A stretch of DNA of 64,000 nucleotides from Marsupella aquatica (GCA_973895155.1 OZ316894.1:6448001-6512000); one strand, 5' to 3'. Shown: positions 22,350 to 35,399, counted from the first letter of the stretch. A program made the numbers and translations. The notes: generated by a model from the sequence alone, not told the origin.

Positions 22350-25300
22350 CCTTCCACTAAGTGCGGGACACAATACTCATCATTGTCCTCCCACTTGTTG
22401 CAGCATTAGCAATTTAATCACATGTCTTGCATTTACTTTAAACATGATGCACCTAGCTTTGGGGAAATCACTCCCAAGTCATACACCTTTGGAGTGATTT
22501 TCTAGAAGTGTCACCATATATAGATGAGCGCATACTATCGTATCCAAAGGCAAATGAAACCTTTCTGTCTCTCGAAGAAGTAGGGCAATACCAATGGAAG
22601 GTTGTCATCCTTTGTTGTAATTGTGTCATGTTGCTGCAAGTGTTTGGATGGGGGATAATTTAATTTGCAAATAAATAGTGATGGGGCATTCAAGGAGCTA
22701 GTGTAATCTTTATTGGGTCATTTCTAAAAACATTTGCATCACAAATACCAATGACTACAAGTAGGGTCATTAAAACTGTCATATGGAGAGTCATATCAGT
22801 CTAATGACTGGCTTTGTGGTCATTTGTGTGATCCCTCATGCAGTCATTAAACACAAGCACAAATGACTAGTTTGGGGCTAGGGGCTGGAGGTGGGCCCTA
22901 GAGTGCCATGGGGCCCCACATAGAGGTGAGAACCCCTCAACTAGGTGCGGGACACTATACTCATCATTGTCCAACCACTAGTTGCAACATAAACACTTTG
23001 GACACATGTTTTTGCGTTTACTTGAGGCATGATGCACCTTTGGGGAAATCACTCCCAAGTTGTACGACTTTGGAGTGATTTGCCAAAAGTGCAACCATGG
23101 ATGTATACCATCACATCCAAAGGCAAATAAAACCTATTTTTTGGTTCCCCAAGAGGTAGTGCTGCACCAATGGAATGGGCAGGGGAGTTGTGCTTCTCAG
23201 TATGGTGTGGGTGCGGGATTAGGGAAGAGGAATATTCCAATCTTGCAAAGGATCTAAAGTTGGCTCTAGTTAGAGGTACTAGGGCCTTTATTGGGTCATA
23301 TGTGAGCAATGGCCCGTCATAAATGCCAATGACTAAAAGTAGGGTCATTAAAACTGTCATATGGGCAGTCCCATGGTTCTCCCAGAGGTAGTGCTGCACC
23401 AATGGAATGGGCAGGGGAGCCGTGCTTCTCTGTATGGTGTGGGTGCGGGTTTAGGAAAGAGGAATATTCCAACTTTGCAAGGGATCTATTGCGGGCTCTC
23501 TTTGGAGGTACTGGGGCCTTTAATGGGTCATATGTGACCAATGGACTGTCATAAATGCCCGTGACTACAAGTAGGGTCATTAAAACTATCATATGGGCAG
23601 TCATATCAGTCTAATGACTGGATTTGTGGTCATTTGAGGGGTCCCTTGTATAGTCATTAAGCAAAACTCAAATGACCAGTTTGGGGCTAGGGGCTGGAGG
23701 TGGGCCCTAGAGTGCCATGTGGCCCCACATAGAGGTGAGAGCCCCTCCACTTGGTGCGGGACACTATACTCATCATTGTCCAACCACTAGTTGGGGCATT
23801 AGCAATTTGAACACATGTCTTTGCATTACTTAAGGCATGATGCACCTTTGGAGAAATCACTCCCAAGTCGTACCATCACATCCAAAGGCAAATAAAAGTT
23901 ATTTTTGGGTTCTCCAAGAGGTAGTGCTGCACCAATGGAATGGGCAGGGGAGTCGTGCGTCCCTCTATGATGTGTCTGATGTTTAAAGCTATATGAATAT
24001 TCCATTTTTGCAAGGAATGTACAGGGGGCTCTCTCTGGCGGTACTAGGACCTTCATTGGGTCATTTTTTAACAAAGTCATGTCATGAGTGCCAATGACCT
24101 CAAGTAGGGTCATTGAAATGGTCATATGGGATGTCATATAATTCAAATGACTAGACTTGTTGTCATTTGAGGGGGTCTCTAGTGCAGTCATTGAAGACAA
24201 GCATGAATGACCAATTTGGAGCTAAGGGTTGGAGGTGGGCCCTAGAGTGCCATGTGGCCCCACATAGAGCTCGCAACCCCTCCACTAGGTGTCAAATACT
24301 ATATTTACTATTCTCCAACCACTAGTTGCACCATTAGCAGTTTAGAGCCATGTTTTTGTGTTTATTTAAGGGATGATATAATGTTGGGGAAATCACTCCC
24401 AAGTCATACGACTTTGGAGTGATTTGCCAAAAGTGTCACCATTGATGCATACCATCCTATCTAAAAGGAAATGAAGCCATTTTTTGGTCTCTGCAAGAAG
24501 TAGTGCAAGGTTGTCGTCCTTCCATGTAATTGTGTCATGTTTGTGCCGGTGCTTGGATGGGGAATATTCTATTTTGCAAATGAATAGTGATAGGGCACTC
24601 AAGGAGGTAGTGTAATCTTCATTGAGTCATTTGTGAAAAAATTGGTGTCATACGTACCAATGACTACAAGTAGGGTCATTAAATCTGTCATATAGGTTGT
24701 CACATAAGTCAAATGACTGGATTTGTGGTCATTTGAGGGGTCCCTTGTGCAGTCATTAAGCAGAAGCACAAATGACCAGTTTGGGGCTAGGGGCTGGAGG
24801 TGGGCCCTAGAGTGCCATGGGGCCCCACATAGAGCTGAGAACCCCTCCACTAGGTGCGGGACACTATACTCATCATTGTCCAACCACTAGTTGTGCCATG
24901 AACACTTTGGACACATGTTTTTGCGTTTACTTAAGACATGATGCACCTTTGGGGAAATCACTCCCAAGTCATATGACTTTGGAGTGATTTGCTAAAAGTG
25001 TCTCCATGGATGCATACCATCGGTGCCGAAGGCAAATGAAGCCCTTTTTTGTCTCTCCAAGAAGTAGTGCAACACCAATGGAAGGTTGTCATCTTGTGAT
25101 ATAATTGTGCCATGTTGGTGCCGGTGTTTTGATGGGGAATACTCCATTTTGCATATGAATAGTGTCGGGGCATTGTGAGTAGGTGTTGTAATCTTCATTG
25201 GGTCATTTTGGAGGAATAGTGTGTCATTAATGCCAAAGACTGCAGTAAGGGTCATTTTTGCAGTCATTTTGGAAGTCATTTGTGCACAATGACTGCATAT

Positions 25301-26620
25301 GGGGTCATTATAGAGGTCCCTCATGGTGTCATTATGGACCATCAGAAATGACCCACTTGAGTCTAGGAGCTTAAGGTGGCCCTAGTGTGCCATGGGGCCC
25401 TACATGAAGGTGATAACCTCTCCACTAGGTGCGGGGTACTATACTTACTATTCTCCAACCACTAGTTGCACCATGAGCACTTTGGAGCCATGTTTTCGCA
25501 ATTACTAAAGGGATGATGCAACCTTGGGGAAATCACTCCCAAGTCATACAACATTGGAGTAATTTTCCAAAAGCACCATCATGGATGAATATGTTATGTT
25601 CCAAAGGCAAATGGAGCCATTTGTTTGTTCCTCCAAGAGGTAGTGCAACACCAATGGAATGGGCGTTGTAGTGGCGCTTCCCTCTATGGTGTGTGTGCTG
25701 GTTAAAGGTATAGGAATATTCTATTTTTGCAACGAACCTAGAGTGGGCTCTCTCGGGGGGTACTAGGACCTTCATTGGGTCATTTTTGCACAAAGTTGTG
25801 TCATAAGTACCAATGACCACAAATAGGGTCATTACATATATCATATGGACTGTCACATAAGTCAAATGACTGGATTTGTGGTCATTTGAGATGTCCCTAG
25901 TGCAGTCATTGAAGACAAGCATAAATGACCAATTTGGGGCTAAGGGCTGAAGGTGGGCCCTAGATTGCCATGTGGCCCTAGACATAGAGCTCGCAACCCC
26001 TCCACTAGGTGCCAAATACTATATTTACTATTCTCCAACCACTAGTTGCACTAGTTGCACTATTAGCACTTTGATGTCGTGTTTTTGCGTATTGTTAAGG
26101 CATGATGGAACTTTGGGAAAATCACTCCCAAGTCATACAACTTTGGAGTGATTTGCCAAAAGTGTCACCATCACGCATACCATCCTATCCAAAGGCAAAG
26201 AAATATTGTTTTTGTCTCTCCAAGAGGTATATAGTGCAATACTAGTGGAAGGCTATCTTCCTTCTATATATGTATGTCATGTTTTTGCCAATATTTGGAG
26301 TTAGGGTATTTTCTATTAAATTGCAAAGGAATTGTAAAGGGGCACTCCTAGAGGTAGTGTAATCTTCATTGGGTCATTTTGGAACAATGGTGTGTCATTA
26401 ATTCAAACACCTCAAATTAGGGTCATCTTGGCTGTCATACTAGAGGTCAAAAGTACCAAATGACAGGAAATGTGGTCATTTCAAAGCATATTGGGGGGGT
26501 TCTCTTTGGAGTTACAAGGGAGCTCATTGAGTCTAAAAGTTTAGGGTCATTCATGCGGTCATATTGGAAGCCATTAATCTTGTCATATTGGAGGTCATTG
26601 ATGCATGCATATATGACTGC
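22350..26620 (+). repeat. Seven-copy ~580-bp satellite array inside the CACTA element
   Basis: Each unit contains GGACACTATACTCATCATTG-like, CCAACCACTAGTTG-like, AAATCACTCCCAAGTC and GGTCATTTGAGG-like blocks in the same order. The AAATCACTCC mark occurs at 22465, 23046, 23854, 24390, 24955, 25530 and 26118. Spacing is about 580 bp except one 808-bp unit, explained by an internal 228-bp duplication, and one 536-bp unit, explained by loss of a hairpin arm. The many minus-strand open frames here are copies of one another's shadow, not genes. Confidence 0.95.
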
Positions 26621-26623
26621 GGA

Positions 26624-29600
26624 CATAACCTATCACCCAAAACACATGGCCGTTGCATAGTTAATTACACTAGTGTAATGCACAACATCCTCACCTCCCA
26701 TGAAGGATTAATTTGTTTAAATGAGGGGTGGGTTATGGGTTTAGGGTCCAAATAGGTTTCCCCTTGGTCCAAATGGACCTTTTATATCATGGGCGTCCTT
26801 TTTTATATATAACATTGGTCCTTAACATTCTTAACCATTTTGTTTCAAGGAAAGTGCCTTTTGGGGGAGCCTGAAATTAAATTTAACCAAGCCTTCCCTA
26901 GGGCCTTAGGGGGGGGGGGGGGACTTCACTTCTTGTGTGAAGTAAGGATTTTAGGGTTAAGAAGGGTGTACATTTTGGGTCATTTGAACGGACGTTCTGG
27001 GTCATTTGAACAAAGCGGACGAGGCCAATCCAACGGTATGCTTTCTCTCACATAGGTGTTCTCCCATATTTGCAGGAGCCCTCTTTCCCTAAAAAACATC
27101 GAGTCGCGGGAGCCCTCTTTCCTGAAAAAACATCGAGTCTTTTGTTGAATGTGCTCATTTCTTGGAGCGCCTTTGTGTGCACATTACAAGCCTCCGTGGA
27201 GCTCCGACCCATTCGGGCTGCAAGGGTTTTGTAGTTGCCATTTCTGTTCATTGTGCTGCGAGTTGGCGGAGAAGTGTGCTGCGCGGTCAAAGAAGGCTTG
27301 TTGGGGAGGAGCTTTGATTGGGTCTGCGACTCTTTTCACTATGAGCCTGCCTCGGGAGCCTGCGCTTTTTCCAGTGTGCTTTTTTCAGTGTGTGGGGGGC
27401 AACAGAGCGCAAGCTGCTGCTTGCAAGTTCAAGGTGGAGGTCGCTGGTAATGCTCCAATACGTTATTGTGATCCTTTGCTTGCCACATTTTGTGCTATGT
27501 CGTTTGTCTGCTCCGCATTTGCTGCTACATTTCCGGTTGTAGCTCGATTTTTTCCCAAAGGTGAGCTGAGCAGAGGTGAGGTCTCGTTGCTACGAGGTGG
27601 GGAGTTCAATGTAGGGGAGCTATGCGCGCGGTCCCGAGTGCCTAGGTTATCATCATAAGCACATCCGTTTGTTCCTTTTACTTGCGCATGCGCCTGCTCC
27701 CTCCCCTCTGTGCTTCCGTCAAGACTTGACGTTCAATGTTTGGCTTTCTTGGCACACCACATTACTGAGCGCTCGTTGCTTCAGGGTGCTTGGCATTGGT
27801 GAGGGTTGCGCAGCGTCGACGGCCCCCTCACGCGGATTACATGGCCATCGCTCCTGGCTGCATTGTGCCTTGGTAGCTTGGTCAGATGAGGTATGAGGCA
27901 TGCTCAAGGCTTGGGTTGCGCAGCTAAGATTATCACTGAGCTGCCGTCACGGAAGGAGCTGCGGGAGTTCAAGGGCTCAAGGCAATCCGTGACAACCTGC
28001 AATCGGCAATAAGCTACTGGTGATTGAGGAGTGGGAGGAGTGGTGAGGAGCGGGTGAGGACGAGCTGCAATCGGCAATCAACTATAGGAGGTTCTAGAGT
28101 GGAGGAGTTACGGGAGTTGAGGAGCTGTGGGAGCTGCGGTACTAGCTGTCCATTGTTGGAAGTGGGAGCTTCATTGCACAGACTGTCTTTGCAGTGCAAC
28201 AGCCATTGTCAGACGGTGGTGGGAGGAACTAAGTACTTCCATTTGTGGGAGCAAGTTCGGGCTTTAAGGGTAAGCGCATGATTGTGTGATCATGCGATGG
28301 TTGGAGTTGGGGTTTCTCTCTATTTTTTTGTCTTAATCACAACTTGGACCCTCTTTCCGACCTTGTCTCAATGTTCATGGAGCTTTACATGTGCCTGCAA
28401 TATATGTGTTGTCTTAAAGGATCCAGACAGATTGAATGTAATCAGTCTTAAAAACTATTCGTGCGAGGACCACTCTGCAGAACAATTGAACACCATACAC
28501 CTCAAGCTTATAATTGCAAAAACAAAATAAAACTTATTGTCTCCAAATGACAGTGTTCCTTTCTGTCTGCTATTGATTTGCTGATTTCTGATTTCTGATT
28601 TTGTTATAGTGGAACATTAAACTTTTGTTGTGGTCTGAGGATCTCCCTTCCTTAGCAACCATGTCATCATTCCGATCAATATATTGCCTACAATCCAAGC
28701 AAGAGAGATGATTATACCTCATAGATCACTAATGAGCACTTCAGGGACCTGTGGAACATAATGCCATCGTACTAGAAGAGTAAACAGGGACCTGGGCCTC
28801 TGTCTGGTAAAATGTGCTCGTGATTAAATGTAGCCAACCAACCCATGGTGAATGCCATCCTACGGATGTAACTGCGCCCACTTTGTGTATGTCTCCTGTA
28901 GTTCCTCCTTAGCATCAATTTTTTGTGTCTGCTGTGTTCAGTTTTGATAAGTTATTGTGTTGTCTTTTTGTCGTTTGGCAATTATTGCCTCAAATGCTGT
29001 TGTATCTTTTTCTATCTCTTCCAGTATTTCATTGTGTTAGCATTGGCAACATTTGGTGTTTATGCGGCTGATGCCAAAAGTTTTTGGCTCGACCCTGTTT
29101 AATGCCTGAGTGGGCCAGGATTGTTTCTGCCTGAGTGGAAGGCGGGTCTGTTTAATGCTGCCTAATTGAACATAAGAATCTGCTAGTTCATGGAGTTTAG
29201 GCAAATCAGGATGCAACACCCTTGTACCCAAAACTTCTTTTGGCAATGTTTGCTCTGTTTGTTGTGTTGAAAACTTTATTGGCAATGTCTGACCATGAAA
29301 GTCAGCTTGATGTTTTGTCATCAAATGATTTCAGTCTTTTACTTGAAATGAATAAATTTTGTTACAGAGAATGATCCAGAAGAAGTCTTGTCACGTTAGG
29401 AGAGTACTAACCTTCCTAGACCTGACGCAACTTGGGATGGATCATCGCCTGGTTATCTCCCGCTTTAGACTCTGGGTAGAATTTCCCGATGCTATGCAAG
29501 GACAAGGTGAGAACTTTATTCACAGCCTTGACCCAGGTTTACTCCAGGGCCAATGTATTTTTCTCCTTTGCTAGTTGCTGCATTTATCATTTGTCATGAT

Positions 29601-30156
29601 TTGATTGTGTGATTGTTTTGAAGTCGTAGCCGTGGTCAAAAGCTGGTCTATAAAAAACGAATTCAGGTTGCTGCTGTATATAAAGCACAGCAAGATCCAG
29701 AACTGGAAAACTGTCCCAGCAAATTTAAATTTGTAGCTCTCACTACTTGAATATATAAATTTGCCCTGATCGATCTTAGCCTGCTGCGCACAAGGCAGGC
29801 AATGAAACAAGTCTGTCCATTTTAAAACTTGAGAACCAATGCTTTGCTGAAACTCAATTGCTGTTTGTTTTGTGTTGCCCTTACAGATTTTAAAAAGGCA
29901 GGGTGAGTGAGCACTGCTGGACAGTAGGCGAAGGCATACAGGTTGCAATATTTGTGATTGCTTCCAATCATAGGCCAAGGTTATTTGTGCTGCTCAGTCC
30001 TAGTGCTTTGCCATCCATAAAGCATTGGTTTATGCTGCACCCTTGTGGTTACATACAGTCATATTTTATGCTGCACCCTCATTCTTTTGTGTCATGCTAC
30101 ACCCTGTTATTCCTTCGTGTTTCACAATCTGATGTAGGGTCTGAGTGTGCACGACC
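26624..30156 (+). other. CACTA internal spacer before the PHD gene
   Basis: Contains a 14-G run (26909-26922) and a 32-bp direct duplication (GGAGCCCTCTTTCC...) at 27076-27139. A more GC-rich stretch (about 27150-28290) with open frames on both strands shows no domain I recognise. AT-richer sequence then runs to the PHD gene. The GC-rich part may be captured host DNA or the promoter region of the element genes. Confidence 0.5.
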
Positions 30157-30816
30157 ATGGCTCGCAATAAGCAGAAGGCCATGAATCGTTGCAGAGGTGA
30201 ATCCTCTCAAGCACCTCAATTGTCCTTATATTCAGACATTGAGATTAAGCAGAATAGTCCACATGTATGTGCGATTTGTGATGAGGGAGGGGATCTCATT
30301 GTTTGTGATGGGCCTTGCCACCGACATTTCCATAAGAATGTTTCCTGTCCTTTGGGTCAGCAATGGCTATGCCCAACTATATCCCTGGCTGATGGCCATG
30401 TTGGAGAATGGCTTTGTGTTGATTGCAAGAATGAGGAACATTCTTGCTTTAAGTGCCATGTGTCTGGAAAAATTGGTGAAGAGGTAAGAAAATGTCCAGA
30501 CCCTCTCTGTGCCCGGTTTTACTGTCAACAGTGTTTGGTTCCTGGCACAGCATCATGTGGACTCCATATTTGTCTTACTTGTGGACAGGGGCCCAATGAT
30601 GGGGCTAATGGCTTTTTGGTTCAGTGCATGAGGTGTCCTAAGGCATGGCACAAGGACTGCCTGCTGTTTATCCAGCAGAGGGGATTTGCCCATGATCGAA
30701 CAATTTGGGATCACTCAGCGCATGGGCAGCCCAAGAAGGGGATGTTTTACTGTCCTGACCATGACATTGACCCTACACTAGGCACTCCTGTTAGGAGCCA
30801 CATATCTTGGATGTGA
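30157..30816 (+). CDS. EDM2-like PHD/zinc-finger protein carried by the CACTA element
   Basis: A single-exon frame of 219 residues from ATG 30157 to TGA 30814-30816. A PHD-type array starts at residue 38: CAICDEGGDLIVCDGPC (Cys38, 41, 50, 54), His59, Cys64, then WLCVDC (Cys87, 90). A second cluster follows (CFKC 97/100, Cys113, 118, 123, 126), then a third (CLTC 139/142, LVQCMRCPKAWHKDC with Cys157, 160, His165, Cys168, and YCPDHD near 199). The arrangement and the closing motif YCPDHDIDPTLGTPVRSHI match the PHD region of plant EDM2. EDM2 is a nuclear protein that reads histone marks and controls heterochromatin at transposons and intronic repeats. The protein stops right after this motif, so only the PHD module is present. 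All zinc ligands look intact and there is no internal stop. Likely a captured host module; a chromatin role for the element is inference. Confidence 0.85.
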   Translation: MARNKQKAMNRCRGESSQAPQLSLYSDIEIKQNSPHVCAICDEGGDLIVCDGPCHRHFHKNVSCPLGQQWLCPTISLADGHVGEWLCVDCKNEEHSCFKCHVSGKIGEEVRKCPDPLCARFYCQQCLVPGTASCGLHICLTCGQGPNDGANGFLVQCMRCPKAWHKDCLLFIQQRGFAHDRTIWDHSAHGQPKKGMFYCPDHDIDPTLGTPVRSHISWM

Positions 30817-31405
30817 TTGAGGCTGGATGGAACACAAACTTGAGATAGAGCTTTTTGATGGTTTCACGTGGACTTAAACAATTTTCAGAGTGCTAAAACA
30901 TGTGGACTATTTATATGCAGTTTGATGAACTCCTCATGTATACACACTCTACGACAGTGCATTGCGGATTGAGGCAATTAATTTTGAGAAATCAACTTTA
31001 TTATCTTTTCCAGGGTAGGATTCCGATTTTCAAGCATGTGCTTTGAGTGTGACTTTCCTCCATATTGATGTCTAAACTTCACTTGTAAATTTGTCACTGG
31101 TGTCACAAACGTTACTTATTCCAGACCTGTCTGCTCACATTCCTAATAGGCAAACAAATACTGGAAATGATGAAGGCACAGAGATTTACGTTCATAGTAG
31201 CATTCTGATGACACTGTATGTGATGCTCTATTTGTATGCAAGAAGGAGAAGGTGCCCCACTACAGTGGATTTGAGAAACTGGGCTCTGTGGGTTTGAGCA
31301 ATTGGACTGTGGTTGGCATCAGTTGTACAACTGTGACGGTAGGCCCAATTTTGTATGCATGTCACACTGATATAGTTTGAAAATCATAGTTTCAATCAAG
31401 CTAGC
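30817..31405 (+). other. Spacer between the PHD and transposase genes
   Basis: Holds the likely 3' untranslated region of the PHD gene and the promoter of the transposase gene. A short frame at 31091-31297 has no recognisable domain. Confidence 0.5.
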
Positions 31406-34400
31406 ATGGCACAATTGCCACAGAATATGTTAGGTGTGGGTAGAACTCCAAAGTTGTCGCTCTTCCATCCAGCTAGAGTACAACATCGTGATGATGCTTT
31501 GTGGGTTCGAGAACAGAAGGCCTGCCACAAGAGTGGGGACCATAAGATGTACTGCCCTTGTGTGAACTGCAAAGGGAATTATAGGACTAATCGGAATACT
31601 GCTAGACTGCACCTTATTAAACATGGTCGGTACCCTGCATGTCGAGTGTGGGTGGGAGAGGGACAGGACTCTTCTGATGAAGAGTGGGGTGCTGACTACA
31701 TGTCACAACATGGCCCTGAGGCATTGAGGGTAGCAAACCTTCAGCAGGGAACCTGTGCACAACAGCCAACTGTAGATGTTGAAGAACATATCAGAGCTCT
31801 ACTGGAAGAAACGTTGCTGAGAACTAGTGAAGAATCCCCTGAGCATGAACTAGATGATCAGGACCGTTTTGACTTGGATTTTGTACTTGGGGATGATGAG
31901 AGTGAAGGAGGTGCCCATCCTGTAAACCCCCTTGAATTCTCCGAAACTCTTGTGGAGACTGATCCTGCACAGTTATCTTTAGATGCAGCAATGCAACCTT
32001 TGTTCCCAGGCAGCAAAATAGATGTTGTGTCATTCATGCTGCTTCTGCTAAACATCTGTCATGGCCATGGATTCTCAAACAAAGGAGTGAATGCATTGTT
32101 GTCTTTGATGGGGGAGCATGGTATGCCTGCAGAGCATAATCTGCCCAAGAACTTATATGCTGCAAAGCAGCTATTGAGAAAGCTTGGCTTGGATTATGAG
32201 AGAATCCCTGTCTGTGAGAAAGGTTGCATGCTCTTTAGGGGTGAGAATGCCAAGTTAGAAAACTGTTCAGTGTGTCAGCAGCCCAAGATGAAGAGAGTGG
32301 GGAATTCATTACAGGCAAGGAAGGTAGTGCGGTATTTCCCTATAATTCCCAGGTTGAAGAGATTGTATGCCACTGCTGGTACATCTAAACTCATGACTTG
32401 GCATCATGAGAATAGAAGCACAGACAACATGGTTTGGCACGCAGCAGATTCAAAGGCTTGGAAGCATGTGGATACAAATATTGATCAGGAATTTGCAGTT
32501 GAACCAAGGAATGTGCGATTTGGGTTGGCACTTGATGGGGTGAATCCCTTTGGGAATAATTCCACAGCTTGGTCTACCTGGCCAATACTGTTGTTGAATT
32601 ACAATTTACCTCCTTGGCTTACCACCAAGAATTTCTTTGTCATGCTAGCTATGCTGATTCCAGGACCTGATTCAGTAACAGAGGAACAGCTGGACATAAT
32701 ATTGGGCCCATTCTATGAGGAGCTGGAGCTGTTGTGGATGAAAGGAGTGCCCTGCTTTGACAAATTGCCACGCCCAGGATTGTCTCAACACTTCAACCTT
32801 AGGGCTGTGCTATTGTGGACAATCAATGATTACCCTGCATATGGTTTAATATCTGGACAACAACACTCTGGATACAAAGGATGTGTCATCTGTGGGCCAG
32901 AATGTGTGGCACGTGGTTCTAAGCACTTGCAGAAATTAGAGTACAGTGGCCACCGTTGATGGTTAGCAGCAAGGCATCTTTTTCGTAGACCAGATAGTGC
33001 ACAATACTTTGATGGTGCAATTGAGAGTCGACCTGCACCGTGTAGAATGACAAGCTCTGATAGAAAGAAGTGGGGAGACGAGACAACAGAATATTTGAAG
33101 AAGGGAGGAACCAAGGTTGAGGATGAGAAATGCCCCATAAAGGTGCATGGAGTGAAGAGGGCTACTGGTCTGTACAAGTTGCCCTATTGGAATGTAAGAC
33201 TCCATACTACTAAAATGAATTTCTGCAATCTCTTCATATGACTTTGAAATATATTCTCTTCATATACTTCCTGTAGCCCAGATTTTGTAATTGTTGTATT
33301 CAATGCACTAATTTCTGAATTGTGTCCACTGCACAAACTACTGCCCAGTGATGCCAAAAGTTGTATTCAATGCCCTAATTTCTGAATTGTGTGTCCACTG
33401 CAGAAACTACTCATTAACCATTGTCTAGATCCCATGCACTGTGAGAAGAATCTTGCACACAACATTGTGCACACTATCATTGGGACCAAGGACACTCCTT
33501 CTGTGAGAGAAGACATGAAGCTCTTACAGGTGCGCCAACACCTAGGGCTTGTACCCAATCCAGCTCCCAAGCGTAAGGATGACAAATTGTTGATGCCCCC
33601 AGCCCCATATTGCCTGAGCAAGAAGGAAAGAACAAGGTTCTTGGAGGTTTTATTGACCTTGAAAGGGCCCATTGGTTTTTCAAGTTCTTTGGCAAAGTGT
33701 GTTACAAAATCCAAGAAACTCTTTGGGTTGAAATCACATGATTTCCACCAACTCATGCAACAGATTCTCCCTCTGGCAACAATGGGATTACTTGATGAAG
33801 GGGTTCGCTTGGCCATAGCTGGGGTGAGCAATATCTATCGCCAGATCTGTACGAAGGTGTGGGACCCTTCAATGTATGAGAATTTGATGATGGATGTTGC
33901 ATTCACTCTCTGCATTTTGGAAATCCATTTTCCACCAAGCTTCGTTGATGTCATGACCCATTTAATGATTCACCTAGTGGAGGAATTAGACTTGTGTGGC
34001 CCAGTTACAGGCAGATGGATGTACCCAATAGAGAGGAACCTGAAGGTATTGAAGGGTTATGTACGAAACAAGGCACGTCCAGAGGCTTCTATGGCTGAAG
34101 GCTATGTATTAGATGAGTCTTTGGGACTCCTTTCTGAATACATGATTGATGCAAAGGGAGAGGGAAAACGAACCTGGGAGTTGGAGGAGGATGCTGGCGT
34201 TGCAGGCATTGTTTTGGAAGGGGCTACAAAGGCGATAACTTTGGATTGGTCTGAAATGATGGCCATGCATCATTATATATTGGAGAATGAAGAGACAGTG
34301 GTTCCATGGTACAGGTACATAAACCCTAAACTCTCCTATCCTTAGGCATATGGATCATAATAATGTTGCCCCATTGTGTTTGTATATTCATGGTGGATCG

Positions 34401-35298
34401 TGCACTAATGTCTTCAGTGTTGTTGTTGCCATGCAGGATATATGATGCTACCAATGAGACTGTTACCAAACGAAGAGTGGATTTCCGGAAGGAGTGGATG
34501 AGGAAGCCTGCCAATTGAAGAAAACCAGTGGAATTTCCCATTGACTGCCAAGAATTGCGACCTTTCAGGGAATGGTTTCAAACATTAGTCAATACCCATA
34601 ATTTTGAGAAAGAGTCTGAGCGGTCATTACTATCTGCATACTCCACACCACCTAGTTTGAAGGCACGACTGTATAGGGCATGTAGAGCCTATGGGCGCCA
34701 TTGGAGGACTATTCCATCCTTGGGGTGTTTGAGTGATTGTGATTCTGGTGCTTTCAGCACTTTTGATTCTGGGATGGCTTCTACATTCACTGAGAAGCGA
34801 GTGGACAGGTCTGGTGCAACCATAGAAGAATCTATACAGTATGTAGGGGCCTTGACAGATATCTTGGTACTGAATTATGGCAGCTTGAGGAAAGAGGTGA
34901 TTCTTTTCAAAGGGAAATGGGCAGATCCATCATGGACTCCTAAATCCTCTGCCAGTATGAGGTATACCAAGTCTGGTCTTTGGCAGGTGAATTTCCATAG
35001 AGAACTGGGTGTGTCCAAGAAAATGGATTACGTTTTCCCAAAGCAAGTGGAGCAGGTTTTCTTCCACCCCAATGAGAAGGGGATAGCATGGAGAACAATC
35101 CTCCACAAAGTATCCAGGTCCACAAGGGTGTTAGGTGATTACACAGACGTTGATTTCCATGCTACAATGGAAAACAATGCCAAATTACACATCGAATTGG
35201 CTAAGGCCTGTAGGTCCAGAGCAAATCCAGGACCAAGTACTGGTCCCAAACGAGGCAGAGATGTAGAGGGATCTACAAGAAAGGGCAGGCCTAAGTAG
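31406..35298 (+). pseudogene. TNP2-type CACTA transposase with two nonsense codons
   Basis: Three exons, 31406-33193, 33404-34314 and 34437-35298, keep phase throughout and total 1187 codons. Near the N terminus is a transposase-associated zinc-like segment (YCPCVNCKGNYRT... HLIKHGRYPACRVW). The Transposase_21 core lies around residues 300-580 (TWHHENRSTDNMVWHAAD, RFGLALDGVNPFG, YNLPPWLTTKNFF, GYKGCVICG). Exon 2 carries CLDPMHCEKNL, GLKSHDFHQLMQQILP, FPPSFVDVMTHL and the DUF4218-type GPVTGRWMYPIERNLKVLKG block. Exon 3 has the DUF4216-type block (WADPSW..., PKQVEQVFFHPNEK). TGA at 32957-32959 (before WLAARHLFRRP) and TGA at 34516-34518 are in frame and each fits CGA to TGA, so this copy should not make full-length transposase. 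Confidence 0.9.
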
Positions 35299-35399
35299 TG
35301 AATAGGTTTTAGCTAGGTGTGTGAAGTCCATAGATGGACTACATGTATGGACTATTTATGAAATCAGACTAATGGTTTACCCATTTGTGCAGTTGGTGA

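Noticed and set aside
23049-26015. Several minus-strand open frames of 70-160 codons with similar proteins
   Set aside because: They are the same frame seen in successive satellite units; no domain, no consistent start, and length follows the repeat, not a gene.
27149-27658. 170-codon Cys-rich frame
   Set aside because: No recognised domain, several overlapping frames of equal length in a GC-rich stretch, no splice or start support.
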